A stretch of DNA of 64,000 bases from Gemmatimonadota bacterium. Lineage in GTDB: Bacteria > Gemmatimonadota > Gemmatimonadetes > Gemmatimonadales > GWC2-71-9. The stretch's first letter is position 1. The number at the start of each line of letters is the position of its first letter. Made by a program: the position numbers and the translations under genes. Location: contig SHZT01000004.1 in assembly GCA_009692185.1 (NCBI GenBank), forward strand, positions 151,872 through 215,871, in the 5' to 3' direction. Of the stretch, positions 38,338 to 46,826 are shown in pieces. Under the pieces are notes generated by a model. The model searched no databases. It was not told where the DNA came from and saw only the letters and a program-made list of their open reading frames with translations.

Positions 38338-40943
38338 AAACTGGCGCTCAGTAGAACCGCGTTCGCAAACAGCGGCAGCAGTCCCCGCCACAAGTCCCTG
38401 AAGTTCGGATCCCCCGCAAACCCGATCACCCGGCCGCGCCCCTGCCGCTCGGTCCACACGTAGGGCGACAACGCCATGCGCTCGGGCATTTCCGGCCAGA
38501 GGTAGCCCGCCAGGCGCAGTTGGGCCTTGTCGGCGTAGCGCACGACCGCCTCTCCCGCGCGCAGGTCTTTGGGCACGGTGAACACGCGGTCGGAATTGAT
38601 CAGTACGCCGAACTCGGCCTGGAAGATTCCGGCCAGGAGTGGCGAGAGTGTGTCGGCGGTGACCCGCACGATCGCGCCCGGAACGCCCGCGGGGAGCGGC
38701 GCGCCACCCGCGCTGTCGGCCCGGGTCGTGTCGCGCCGGACGCGGAGCCGCGAGAGCCCGAGCCGTTCCGTCGCCAGCCAGGACGTCGCGGCGTCGAGCG
38801 TCACCAGCCGCCCGCCGTTCCGCACCCAGCCCTGGATGCGTTCCCGGCCCGTATCTCCCAGCACCCGCTCCAGGTCCGCCGCGGGAGCGGACGGGACAAC
38901 CAGCACGTCAATGTCCTGGAGCGTCGCGGCATCGAGCGTCGCGACGTTGACCGTGGTGACCGGGTAGCCGATCCGCTGGTCGAACGCGTACCACGCGAAG
39001 CCGAATGAATTGCCGCTGATCGGCGCCCCGCCCGCGAGCGCGACACGGGGCGGCAGGACCGGGATCACGCTGTTGCTGCCCAGGTCCGCGCCCTCGTCCG
39101 CGAGCGCGGTGGGAAGCACGGCCACGCGCGCGCCGGTCTGGGTGGCGCGGCGGCGCACGATGTCGGCGGCGCCGGGCTCGTTCATCGCCGTCCGTACAAC
39201 GAAGGCGCCGTGCGGAAACCGGGCGTCGCCGATCCGGAACGCCTTGGGCGCATACCACACCCGCACGCTGTCCGTGAGCAAGCCGGCCAGCAGGCGGATG
39301 CTCGCCTCACTTCCCGGCTCGAACGCGTATCCATACCGCGCGTCGGGAAGGGCCACTCCGGGCGCGGCGGACAGGGCCGCGGCGTCTACCGGCCCGGGCG
39401 GCGACCGCGTCCACCATGCCTTGACGCGGAACAGATACGGCATCGCCCACGCGGTGATGTCATAGAACCGGTTGGGCTGTCCGGTGCGGCGCCGCTCGAT
39501 CTCCTCCTGAAGGAACGCCGAGTCGAGCTGAGCGTCCGGCTCGAGCAATGCCCGGGCCAGGCGGCCCTGCGGCTGCGCGAGGTCCACCACGTAGGAGCCG
39601 GCGGGCAGGCGGGTCGACGCGCCGGCGGGCGGAGCGGATTCGCCGTACGGAGTGGCATCCCGCACGTCCGCCGGGGAACGGAGTTGCTGAACCGTGATGC
39701 CGTTTTCGATCAGCCGCCGGGCCAGGGAATCGCCACGGCCCTGCGGGTCACGCTCGAATACGACGGCGCGCAGCGGGCCCTTTTCCCCTTCGGTAGTCGC
39801 CGACTGGCGGAACGACACGAAATCGCGAACCCGTTCCCGCGCGCGGCGCGCGGAGGTCGTCAGGGTGGCCCAGGCCGCGGTGTAGTGATGCCAGGCCGCG
39901 TCGTGCAGGGTGAGCACCGTACCGTCGTTCCGGCGAATGGCGCCACCCCCGCTCGAGGCCTCCTCGTACGTCATGCCGACCGAGCCGATCAGGATCGGCC
40001 AGCTCTCGCCGTACCCGGGGTAGAACTCGTCGTAGTTCTCCCGCCGGAAGAACGACCATCCGTGCCGCTCGAACGCCGCCGCGTTAGACGCCGCGTAGAT
40101 GTCCCACCACTTGAAAATGGTGGCGTGGACGTTCTTGTTGATCGGGTCCATCGGGGGCGGAAAGAAATAGGTGGACGAGGCGCCCATCTCGTGCAGGTCC
40201 ACCGCCACATGCGGCCACCACCTGAGCATCGCTGCCACGCGGCCCCGGGTCTCGGGGTGCGAGAGGGCGAACCAGTCGCGGTTGAGGTCGAAGTAGTAGT
40301 GGCTGGTGCGCGGGCCCGGCCAGCTGCCCTGGTGGATCATGGCGCCCGGATTCACCGGCACGCCGAGCGCGCCGCGATTCCGGATCACGTCCTGCACGTG
40401 CCGCTCGTGCCCGTCGGGGTTCTGCACCGGGTCAATCAGCGTGACCACGCTGTCGAGGATCATCTGCGTTTCGGCGTCGCGCCCGGCGGCCAGCTGGTAG
40501 AGCAGGGCCAGGGACGCCTCGACGCCCGAGGCTTCTCCGCCATGGACCGTGTACCCGAGCCAGGCGACCACGGGCATGCGGCCGGAGACCTGCTGCAGGT
40601 CTCCGGCCGACGCGCCGCGAGGATCAGCCAGGCGGGCGCCATCGGCGCGGATCTGTTCCAGCCGGGCCAGGTTCGCCTCGCTCGTGACCGTGATCATCAG
40701 GACTTCCCGGCCTTCGAATGTCCGGCCGACGGTATCGATCTTCACCCGGCGGCTTGCAGCCGCGACCCGCTCTGCGTACCGCGTGATCAGCGCGTGCGGG
40801 GTGAACCGGTCACCCACTTCGTATCCGAGCACCGAGCGGGGCGTGGGAACGGCTGGATCGTACGCCGTGCCGGTACTGTACGCGTGCTGGGCGGCGGCCG
40901 GGCGCGCGAGGGCCACGAAGGCGAGCAGGGCGAGTACTCTCAC
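38334..40943 (-). CDS. second large exported M14-family metallopeptidase
   Basis: 869 aa. Signal peptide MRVLALLAFVALARPAAA. M14 motifs: AWLGYTVHGGEASGVEASLA (HxxE-type zinc site), DPVQNPDGHERHVQ, and VDLHEMGASSTYFFPPP with a further His. The C-terminal half has ThuA-like strands (QDIDVLVVPSAPAADLERVL; GRVIGFAGDPNFRDLWRGLL), like its neighbour. The two M14 proteins face each other and may be old duplicates with different peptide preferences (inference). The gene begins the leftward unit; a short gap separates it from the hydrolase at 40980. Confidence 0.85.
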   Translation of the reverse strand: MRVLALLAFVALARPAAAQHAYSTGTAYDPAVPTPRSVLGYEVGDRFTPHALITRYAERVAAASRRVKIDTVGRTFEGREVLMITVTSEANLARLEQIRADGARLADPRGASAGDLQQVSGRMPVVAWLGYTVHGGEASGVEASLALLYQLAAGRDAETQMILDSVVTLIDPVQNPDGHERHVQDVIRNRGALGVPVNPGAMIHQGSWPGPRTSHYYFDLNRDWFALSHPETRGRVAAMLRWWPHVAVDLHEMGASSTYFFPPPMDPINKNVHATIFKWWDIYAASNAAAFERHGWSFFRRENYDEFYPGYGESWPILIGSVGMTYEEASSGGGAIRRNDGTVLTLHDAAWHHYTAAWATLTTSARRARERVRDFVSFRQSATTEGEKGPLRAVVFERDPQGRGDSLARRLIENGITVQQLRSPADVRDATPYGESAPPAGASTRLPAGSYVVDLAQPQGRLARALLEPDAQLDSAFLQEEIERRRTGQPNRFYDITAWAMPYLFRVKAWWTRSPPGPVDAAALSAAPGVALPDARYGYAFEPGSEASIRLLAGLLTDSVRVWYAPKAFRIGDARFPHGAFVVRTAMNEPGAADIVRRRATQTGARVAVLPTALADEGADLGSNSVIPVLPPRVALAGGAPISGNSFGFAWYAFDQRIGYPVTTVNVATLDAATLQDIDVLVVPSAPAADLERVLGDTGRERIQGWVRNGGRLVTLDAATSWLATERLGLSRLRVRRDTTRADSAGGAPLPAGVPGAIVRVTADTLSPLLAGIFQAEFGVLINSDRVFTVPKDLRAGEAVVRYADKAQLRLAGYLWPEMPERMALSPYVWTERQGRGRVIGFAGDPNFRDLWRGLLPLFANAVLLSASF

Positions 40944-40979
40944 TCAGAATCTCCTTGCTTCAGGAAACCGTTCAATGGT

Positions 40980-41648
40980 TCAGCCTCCGGCCAGGGCGCC
41001 GAGCGCCCCGGGGTCGATCTCGTGCCCTCCGGCGTACTCGACTACCCGGAACGACAGGCCGGCGTCGTGCAGCCGCTGCTCTTCGGCTGCGCGCACCTTG
41101 GGTGTGACGTAGTGGTCCTCACTGCCGATCACCAGCACCAGCTCGATCCGCGCCAGCCGGTCATGGCTCGCGGTGAAATCCGCCTCGGGGGCGAACGGGC
41201 CGCCCCAGAGTACCAGCCGGTCCACCCGGGCCCGTCCCTGCACGACCCAGCGGGAGACGGTTGCGGTTCCCTGGGAGAACCCGAGCACGTGCACCCGCGC
41301 GCCCTCGCGCCGCGCTCGGCGGAACACGTGGTCGTAAAGCGTGTCGAGATAGTCCACGTAGTCGCGGATATCGATGTCCCGGTCCTCGCGCGTCATCCAG
41401 CTGGCGCCGATCTTCGCGTCGGGGCCCGCGGGCCGCACGTGGTCACCCAGGTAGAACCGCGACAGCGCTTCCGGCGCCACCACCAGCCGGCGGGGCGCCG
41501 CCAGGGTCTCGAACCGGCGCGCGAACGCGCCCGCGAGCTGGGCATAGCCGTGACACACGAACCACACGTCGCGGATCCCTTCGCCCAGCTTTCCAATTGT
41601 GTAATAGCGCGCGGTCCGGGAAACGGAGAGGTGATGCTGTTCGATCAC
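40980..41648 (-). CDS. alpha/beta hydrolase, carboxylesterase-like
   Basis: About 222 aa from the GTG at 41648, which overlaps the cyclophilin stop (GTGA). The nucleophile elbow is VLGFSQGTATVSRWV (GxSxG). The acid lies in VLVIGSEDHYVTPK and the His in VVEYAGGHEIDPGAL. It resembles phospholipase/carboxylesterase-type esterases (FVCHGYAQLAGAFARRFETL; VAPEALSRFYLG). No signal peptide is seen, so it is cytoplasmic. Confidence 0.82.
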   Translation of the reverse strand: MIEQHHLSVSRTARYYTIGKLGEGIRDVWFVCHGYAQLAGAFARRFETLAAPRRLVVAPEALSRFYLGDHVRPAGPDAKIGASWMTREDRDIDIRDYVDYLDTLYDHVFRRARREGARVHVLGFSQGTATVSRWVVQGRARVDRLVLWGGPFAPEADFTASHDRLARIELVLVIGSEDHYVTPKVRAAEEQRLHDAGLSFRVVEYAGGHEIDPGALGALAGG

Positions 41649-42229
41649 GGCACCCGCTTGATATCGACGATTCCCACCGGCGGGGTAAGGCGCTGGGCCC
41701 CGACGGGCGACTGCTGGATCTTCCGCACCACGTCGGCCCCGCGCACGACCCGCCCGAATGCCGCGAACCCCTGGCCGTCCGCGTTCCGTTTGCCGCCAAA
41801 GTCCAGCTCGGGCTGGTCGCCGATACAAATGAAAAAGTCCGAGGTCGCCGTGTCCGGCCCCCCCCGCGCCATGCTGACGGTACCATCCTTGTGGAGGAGG
41901 CCGGTCACGCTGGTCCGCTCGAGCGCGATGGGCGCGGACCCCCGCTGCGCACGCGCGGCCGAATCGGGCCCGGCCTGGATCACTTCGATCTTCACCGGGC
42001 TGGTCGGCTGGTTGTCCGGCTTGACCGCGCGGTGGAACCGGCCGGCGGTGTAGAGGCCGGCGTCCACGTACCTGAGGAAGTTGGCCGCCGTCGCGGGAGC
42101 GTGAACGGAGTCGATTTCCATCTCGATCTCGCCCAGCGCGGTGCGGATCACGACGTGGGGCAGGCGCGTTTGCGCGCCCAGGGGCACGGCCGTTGCGGCC
42201 ACGGCGAGGGCAAGGAGGAGAGTCCTCAT
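41645..42229 (-). CDS. exported cyclophilin-type peptidyl-prolyl isomerase
   Basis: 194 aa with a signal peptide (MRTLLLALAVAATAVPLGA). Cyclophilin core: VVIRTALGEIEMEIDSVHAP, ANFLRYVDAGLYTAGRFHRA, GTVSMARGGPDTATSDFFIC, GQGFAAFGRVVRGADVVRKI. Active residues (FHR, SMAR, FFI) are mostly retained. It helps fold proteins in the periplasm. It is divergent from hpt. Confidence 0.9.
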   Translation of the reverse strand: MRTLLLALAVAATAVPLGAQTRLPHVVIRTALGEIEMEIDSVHAPATAANFLRYVDAGLYTAGRFHRAVKPDNQPTSPVKIEVIQAGPDSAARAQRGSAPIALERTSVTGLLHKDGTVSMARGGPDTATSDFFICIGDQPELDFGGKRNADGQGFAAFGRVVRGADVVRKIQQSPVGAQRLTPPVGIVDIKRVP

Positions 42230-42271
42230 AGTTGGCCTTATAGTATCCCCCGGCGACTATCTTTGCACGCC

Positions 42272-42838
42272 GTGAGCGAGAAGCCGGAAGTCCTGATAAA
42301 GGAAGAGAGCATTCGCGGCCGCGTCGATGAAATGGCGCGGCGCATATCCACGCATTACACCGATGCCGGCGTGACCGAGGTCCTGCTGGTGGGTGTCCTG
42401 CGGGGGGCCTTCATTTTCCTTGCTGACCTCACGCGCCGCCTCACGATTCCACACCGCGTGGACTTCATCGCCGTGTCGGCCTACGGAGATTCGGCCGGCA
42501 CCACGCCCGGGTCGATCAAGCTCTGGAAGGACGTCACAACGGACATCGCGGGCCGCCACGTCCTCCTGGTCGAGGACATCTGCGACACCGGCCGCACCCT
42601 TCGGTTCCTGATGGAAGTGTTCTCCCGCCGTGGCCCGGCGTCGCTCAAGACCTGTGTCCTGGTGAGGAAACCCGGCAAGCGTGCGGCCGACCTCGCGAAA
42701 CAGAAGAACCGGGCCGAGCCGGTTACGGTGGACTATGTCGGGTTCGAGATACCCGACCAGTGGGTGGTCGGGTACGGGCTGGACTTTCAGGACCAGTGGA
42801 GAACCCTGCCCTACATCGGAGTCATGAAACCGGAGTAG
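42272..42838 (+). CDS. hpt: hypoxanthine phosphoribosyltransferase
   Basis: 188 aa from GTG at 42272 (SEKPEVLIKEESIRGRVDEM). The PRPP-binding loop is HVLLVEDICDTGRTLRFLME, with the earlier GVLRGAFIFLADLTRRL and the flexible loop SAYGDSAGTTPGSIK. YVGFEIPDQWVVGYGLDFQD closes the base pocket. It salvages hypoxanthine and guanine to IMP and GMP. Flanked by two cyclophilin genes on the other strand; no functional link is evident. Confidence 0.94.
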   Translation: MSEKPEVLIKEESIRGRVDEMARRISTHYTDAGVTEVLLVGVLRGAFIFLADLTRRLTIPHRVDFIAVSAYGDSAGTTPGSIKLWKDVTTDIAGRHVLLVEDICDTGRTLRFLMEVFSRRGPASLKTCVLVRKPGKRAADLAKQKNRAEPVTVDYVGFEIPDQWVVGYGLDFQDQWRTLPYIGVMKPE

Positions 42839-42845
42839 CGACGCG

Positions 42846-43520
42846 CTATTTCTTCTCGTCCTCTACCACCGTAGCGCGCAACACCCGGTCCAGCTGCGGA
42901 AACTCCCGGTCCATGTATTCGTTCCCTTCGTTCCGGACCCTGGTCTGGTTCGGGCCCTTGCCACCCGGCGCGGCGTCGCCGTACCCCGAGTAGAGCTTGT
43001 CCACGACCTCCATGCCCTGGGTCACCTCTCCGAAAGGCGCGAACCCCTGGGGGTCCAGGCTGCCGTTGTTCCCGAAGTTGATGAACACCTGGGTGGTGCG
43101 GCTCCCGGGGCCGGCCTTGGCATAGGTCACGAACCCGCGCGCATTAGTCTGCTTCACACTGTCGTCCGGGATCACCGCCCCGCGCCATTGGGTAGAGACC
43201 TTGGGATCGCTCGACAAGCCGAACTGCACCATGAACCCCGGCACCACGCGGAAGAACCGGGTATCGTCGTAGAACCCGTTCCGCACCAGGTAGTAGAACC
43301 GGTCGGCCCCGTTGGGCGCCCAGTCCCGGTGGACGGCGATCACGAAGGTTCCCTTGCTGGTCTCGAACTTCGCGTGGAAGGTGTCCGGCGCGGTGAGACT
43401 GGACTTGTCGCTGTTGGGCAACAGGAGCGCGACTCGGCCGCGCGGGGAGTCTTGCATCTTCCCTCCGGAACAGGCCATCAGGGTCATCACGAGGATCGTG
43501 GCGGAAAACAGTCGTTGCAT
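42846..43520 (-). CDS. cyclophilin-type isomerase lipoprotein
   Basis: 224 aa. The lipoprotein signal MQRLFSATILVMTLMACSGG is followed by a cyclophilin domain: FETSKGTFVIAVHRDWAPNG, RFFRVVPGFMVQFGLSSDP, GFVTYAKAGPGSRTTQVFIN, PQGFAPFGEVTQGMEVVDKL. It has longer surface loops than the neighbouring cyclophilin. It is probably anchored to a membrane facing the periplasm. Convergent with hpt with only 7 bases between stops. Confidence 0.9.
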   Translation of the reverse strand: MQRLFSATILVMTLMACSGGKMQDSPRGRVALLLPNSDKSSLTAPDTFHAKFETSKGTFVIAVHRDWAPNGADRFYYLVRNGFYDDTRFFRVVPGFMVQFGLSSDPKVSTQWRGAVIPDDSVKQTNARGFVTYAKAGPGSRTTQVFINFGNNGSLDPQGFAPFGEVTQGMEVVDKLYSGYGDAAPGGKGPNQTRVRNEGNEYMDREFPQLDRVLRATVVEDEKK

Positions 43521-43651
43521 ACGGTCTCCGGTACGGACGGTTAGGGTAAAAGGTAGCGAGGCGTGTCTTCATTTACAGAGGCAGTTTGACGGCACGCCCG
43601 CCGGACCGTATTCTCGAACGGTGGGTACGAAGTTTCAAACGGGAGACTACG

Positions 43652-44104
43652 ATGAAAACCTCGCGGCAAGCGGCTCTCCTTTCGTTCGCACTCGTGAGCC
43701 TGGCCGGGTGCGCCCACTCCACCCGGGCGGCAGGCACGACCGGCGTGGCCAGCATCAACCGGAACTTCTGCCCCAAGCCTTCGGCCACGCTGTACGTCAC
43801 CAATGACAACTGGCTCGACATGGTGATATACGTGTACCGGGGTTCTTCGCGCGTCCGGGTCGGCGAGGTCACCGGGGTACAGTCTGCCGTGTTCGAGATT
43901 CCGGAGTCCGTCATGGGCGGCGGCACCACGTTCCAGGTCTTTGCCGACCCAATCGGTTCGTTCTCCTCCAACGGCTCGCCGAACGGGTTCGCGACCGGCG
44001 CTATCGGCATGTCGACGGGGCACCTGATCATCGACCTCCGGGTCGCCAACGTCCTGGACCAGTCGAGCTACTCCTACGGCGTGGAGTCGATAGAAGACAG
44101 CTGA
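43652..44104 (+). CDS. small lipoprotein of unknown function
   Basis: 150 aa. Lipobox in ALLSFALVSLAGCAHS. The mature part has a single beta-rich domain: CPKPSATLYVTNDNWLDMVI, YVYRGSSRVRVGEVTGVQSA, VFEIPESVMGGGTTFQVFAD, HLIIDLRVANVLDQSSYSYG. The pattern resembles exported lipoproteins with a transthyretin-like sandwich, but I recognise no named family. It stands alone between divergent neighbours. Confidence 0.65.
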   Translation: MKTSRQAALLSFALVSLAGCAHSTRAAGTTGVASINRNFCPKPSATLYVTNDNWLDMVIYVYRGSSRVRVGEVTGVQSAVFEIPESVMGGGTTFQVFADPIGSFSSNGSPNGFATGAIGMSTGHLIIDLRVANVLDQSSYSYGVESIEDS

Positions 44105-44140
44105 CGGCTAGATTCCGGCATCCTGTCCGGGATCCAGCCT

Positions 44141-45565
44141 ATGTCGTCGTCCGTCAGCACGATCCGCGCCGCCTTCGACGCGGACCAGTTCCGCGCCCTT
44201 GGACACAAGCTCGTAGACCGGCTCGCCGGGTACCTCGGCGCCGCCACCGGGGGCGCGAAGATGCCCGTGATGCCGGGCGTGTCCAACGAGCAACTCAACG
44301 CGGCCTGGTCCTCCCGGTTTCAGCGGGGCGCCGGCCGGTTCGACGAGCTGGTGGCGCGCATGGTCGCCGGCTCCAATCACCTCCACCATCCCCGCTATGT
44401 CGGTCACCAGGTGCCGCCCACGTTGCCGGTGGCTGCACTGGCCGAGCTTACCGTCGCATTGCTCAACAACAGTCTCGCGGTCTCGGAAATGGGGCCGTCC
44501 GGCGCGGCCATCGAGCGGAGTCTCATCGAATGGATGACCGGCGCGGTGGGGTGGGGTGCCGGCGCGGGGGGCGTGCTCACGTCGGGCGGGGCGCTCGGGA
44601 ACCTCACGGCCCTGCTCGCCGCCCGGCAGGCGAAGGCGGGCGACAGCTGGAACGATGGCACGGCGCCCCGGCTCGCGATCCTGGCATCCGAGCAGGCGCA
44701 CTACTCGGTGGAGCGCGCCGTCCGCGTGATGGGTTTCGGCCGCCACGGGTTTGTCCCCGTGCCGGTGGATGAAACGTTCCGCCTCCGGGCCAGCGCGCTC
44801 GAGGAGTCGTACCGCGCGGCGACCCGGGCCGGGCTCACCGTGATCGCGGTATCGGCGTCCGCCTGCTCGACCGCGACCGGGACCTATGATCCCCTCGAAG
44901 AAATCGCCGAGTTCTGCGCCGCCCAGGGCCTCTGGCTCCACGTGGATGCGGCCCATGGCGCCTCGGCCCTGCTCACAAAGCGGTATCGTGGCCTCCTCAA
45001 GGGAATCGACCGGGCCGACTCGCTGGTGTGGGACGCGCACAAGATGATGCTCATGCCCCTCCTGGTCACCGGTGTCCTGTTCAAGGATCGCGCGGCCGGT
45101 GCGGGCGCCTTCGCGTCGCCACGGGCATCGTACCTGTACGAGGACGCGCCCGACGCCGCGGACGAAATCTCCCGCCGGGCGTTCGAGTGCTCCAAGCCGG
45201 CGCTGGGGTTTCCCCTCTACGCCGCGCTCTCCCTCTATGGGGTGGACGCGTTCGGGCAGTACGTCGCCGGGACGTACGACCTGGGCCGGCGGTTCGCGGA
45301 GATGATCGCGGCGACGGATGACTTCGAGCTGGCCGTTCATCCCGACGCCAACATCGTCTGCTTCCGCTACACCGGCGGCAGGGGGAAGGACCTGGACGCC
45401 GTGCAGGCGCGGGCCCGCAAGCGAATCGTGGGCGAGGGTGCGTTCTACCTGGTGCAGGTCCGCCTGCCGGCCGGCCTGTTCCTCCGGACGACGATCATCA
45501 ATCCGTTTACGTCGGAAGAAGACCTCGCGGGCCTCCTGACGGCCGTGCGGGAGGCCGCGGCGTGA
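44141..45565 (+). CDS. PLP-dependent amino-acid decarboxylase (group II type)
   Basis: 474 aa. Motifs: HPRYVGHQVPPTLPVAALAE, SEMGPSGAAIERSLIEWMTG, GGVLTSGGALGNLTALLAAR, WLHVDAAHGASALLTKRYRG, and the PLP lysine in ADSLVWDAHKMMLMPLL. The fold is that of aromatic-L-amino-acid/glutamate/diaminobutyrate decarboxylases. The substrate is not clear. It overlaps the next gene by 4 bases (GTGA) and heads a run with an amidotransferase, an Lrp regulator and an EamA exporter, which may handle one amino-acid-derived compound (inference). Confidence 0.85.
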   Translation: MSSSVSTIRAAFDADQFRALGHKLVDRLAGYLGAATGGAKMPVMPGVSNEQLNAAWSSRFQRGAGRFDELVARMVAGSNHLHHPRYVGHQVPPTLPVAALAELTVALLNNSLAVSEMGPSGAAIERSLIEWMTGAVGWGAGAGGVLTSGGALGNLTALLAARQAKAGDSWNDGTAPRLAILASEQAHYSVERAVRVMGFGRHGFVPVPVDETFRLRASALEESYRAATRAGLTVIAVSASACSTATGTYDPLEEIAEFCAAQGLWLHVDAAHGASALLTKRYRGLLKGIDRADSLVWDAHKMMLMPLLVTGVLFKDRAAGAGAFASPRASYLYEDAPDAADEISRRAFECSKPALGFPLYAALSLYGVDAFGQYVAGTYDLGRRFAEMIAATDDFELAVHPDANIVCFRYTGGRGKDLDAVQARARKRIVGEGAFYLVQVRLPAGLFLRTTIINPFTSEEDLAGLLTAVREAAA

Positions 45566-46272
45566 CCCGGCCCTTCGTCCTCGGTATCCAGCACGAGCCG
45601 TTCGAAGGACTCGGCACCATTGCCGACGCGCTGGAAGCCAGGGGCGTGGATGTGCGCCTCGTGCATTCGTACGCCGGTGATGCGGTCCCACGGGAGCCGG
45701 GCGGCGCGATTGGGCTCGTGGTCATGGGCGGCGCGATGGGCGTCTACGATCACCCCCGCCTGCCATACCTCGCCCAGGAAATGCGGCTCATCGAGAAGGC
45801 GCTGTCGCTGAAGATCCCAATCCTCGGCGTATGTCTCGGGAGCCAGTTGCTCGCACAGGTCCTCGGCGCCGACGTGCGCCCGTCGGGAATCAAGGAAATC
45901 GGCTGGTTTGCCGTGGACCTTACCGACGAGGCAACCGTGGACCCGCTCTGGCGGGGGCTCACCCGCCGCTTCACCGCGTTCCATTGGCACGGGGACGCGT
46001 TCCCCCTCCCGCCGGGCGCCGTGCACCTGGCGTCCACCGACCGGTGCGTATTCCAGGCGTTCCGGCACGGCACCACGGCCTACGGTATCCAGTTTCACCT
46101 CGAGGTCACCGACGCGCTCGTCCGCGGAATGGTGGAGGCCGGGGCCGGCGAGCTGGCCGCCGAGGGTTTGGATGGCCCGCGCATCGTGGCAGAGGCCGCC
46201 CGGTTCCTCCGCGGCATGCGCCCCGTGGCCGGCCAGGTCTTCCGGGGTTGGGCTGCCTTGCTGCCCGCTTGA
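45562..46272 (+). CDS. class I glutamine amidotransferase-like protein
   Basis: 236 aa with the GATase1 fold: oxyanion region LVVMGGAMGVYD, nucleophile elbow ILGVCLGSQLLAQVLGADV with Cys, and the His-Glu pair in YGIQFHLEVTDALVRGM. Such stand-alone proteins include gamma-glutamyl hydrolases and amidotransferases of unknown partner. The GTG start overlaps the decarboxylase stop, so the two are probably made together. Confidence 0.85.
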   Translation: MTRPFVLGIQHEPFEGLGTIADALEARGVDVRLVHSYAGDAVPREPGGAIGLVVMGGAMGVYDHPRLPYLAQEMRLIEKALSLKIPILGVCLGSQLLAQVLGADVRPSGIKEIGWFAVDLTDEATVDPLWRGLTRRFTAFHWHGDAFPLPPGAVHLASTDRCVFQAFRHGTTAYGIQFHLEVTDALVRGMVEAGAGELAAEGLDGPRIVAEAARFLRGMRPVAGQVFRGWAALLPA

Positions 46273-46296
46273 CGTCCGGCAATACCGCCATAAATT
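46269..46296 (+). promoter_or_regulatory. possible promoter for the Lrp gene
   Basis: TTGACG at 46269 and TAAATT at 46291 are separated by 16 bases in a locally AT-rich stretch overlapping the upstream stop. It is a sigma-70-like match only. Confidence 0.35.
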
Positions 46297-46304
46297 CACG
46301 AATC

Positions 46305-46826
46305 ATGATAAATAACAGAATTATTGACGACAAAGACCGTGCTATCCTGAATATTCTTCAGGATAACGCCAGGGTCGCCAACACCGACATCGCCGGCAGG
46401 GTCGGGCTGGCGCCTTCCGCCGTGCTGGAGCGCGTGCGCAAGCTCGAGGAGCGCGGGCTGATCCAGGGCTACCACGCGCGGATCAACCCCAAGCCGGTGG
46501 GGCGGGGGCTCCTGGCGTTCGTGTTCGTCCGCACCGAGGAGCGGGAGGAGTCCCGCACGGCTCGCCGCCTGGCGGAAATCCCCGAGGTACAGGAAGTCCA
46601 CAACATCGCGGGGGAAGACTGCTACCTGGTCAAGGTGCGGGTCAGCGATCCCGAGGCGTTGGGACGGCTCCTGCGGGACAAGGTCGGCACCCTGCCTGCC
46701 GTCCGGTCCACCCGCACGACGATCGTGCTCGAGACAATGAAGGAAACGAGCGCGGTCCCCATAGCGGTGTCGGAGGGGAAGGGCGGCGTGGGCCGGAAGC
46801 GGGTGAAGGGAGGGAAGCGGTCATGA
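46305..46826 (+). CDS. Lrp/AsnC-family transcriptional regulator
   Basis: 174 aa. N-terminal winged helix (IDDKDRAILNILQDNARVAN; DIAGRVGLAPSAVLERVRKL EE region) and a C-terminal ligand-binding RAM domain (EVQEVHNIAGEDCYLVKVRV; LPAVRSTRTTIVLETMKETS). The last ~28 residues are Gly/Lys/Arg-rich (VSEGKGGVGRKRVKGGKRS), read from a purine-rich stretch, and go beyond the normal family end. The start at 46305 is AT-rich. It overlaps the transporter gene by 4 bases, so it probably regulates that exporter or the upstream enzymes in response to an amino acid. Confidence 0.9.
   Translation: MINNRIIDDKDRAILNILQDNARVANTDIAGRVGLAPSAVLERVRKLEERGLIQGYHARINPKPVGRGLLAFVFVRTEEREESRTARRLAEIPEVQEVHNIAGEDCYLVKVRVSDPEALGRLLRDKVGTLPAVRSTRTTIVLETMKETSAVPIAVSEGKGGVGRKRVKGGKRS

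Noticed and set aside
39210..42053. 947-codon open plus-strand frame across the second M14 peptidase and hydrolase genes
   Set aside because: It spans several real minus-strand genes and has no domain; shadow.
44108..45691. Open frame opposite the PLP decarboxylase
   Set aside because: Antisense shadow; the plus strand has all decarboxylase motifs.
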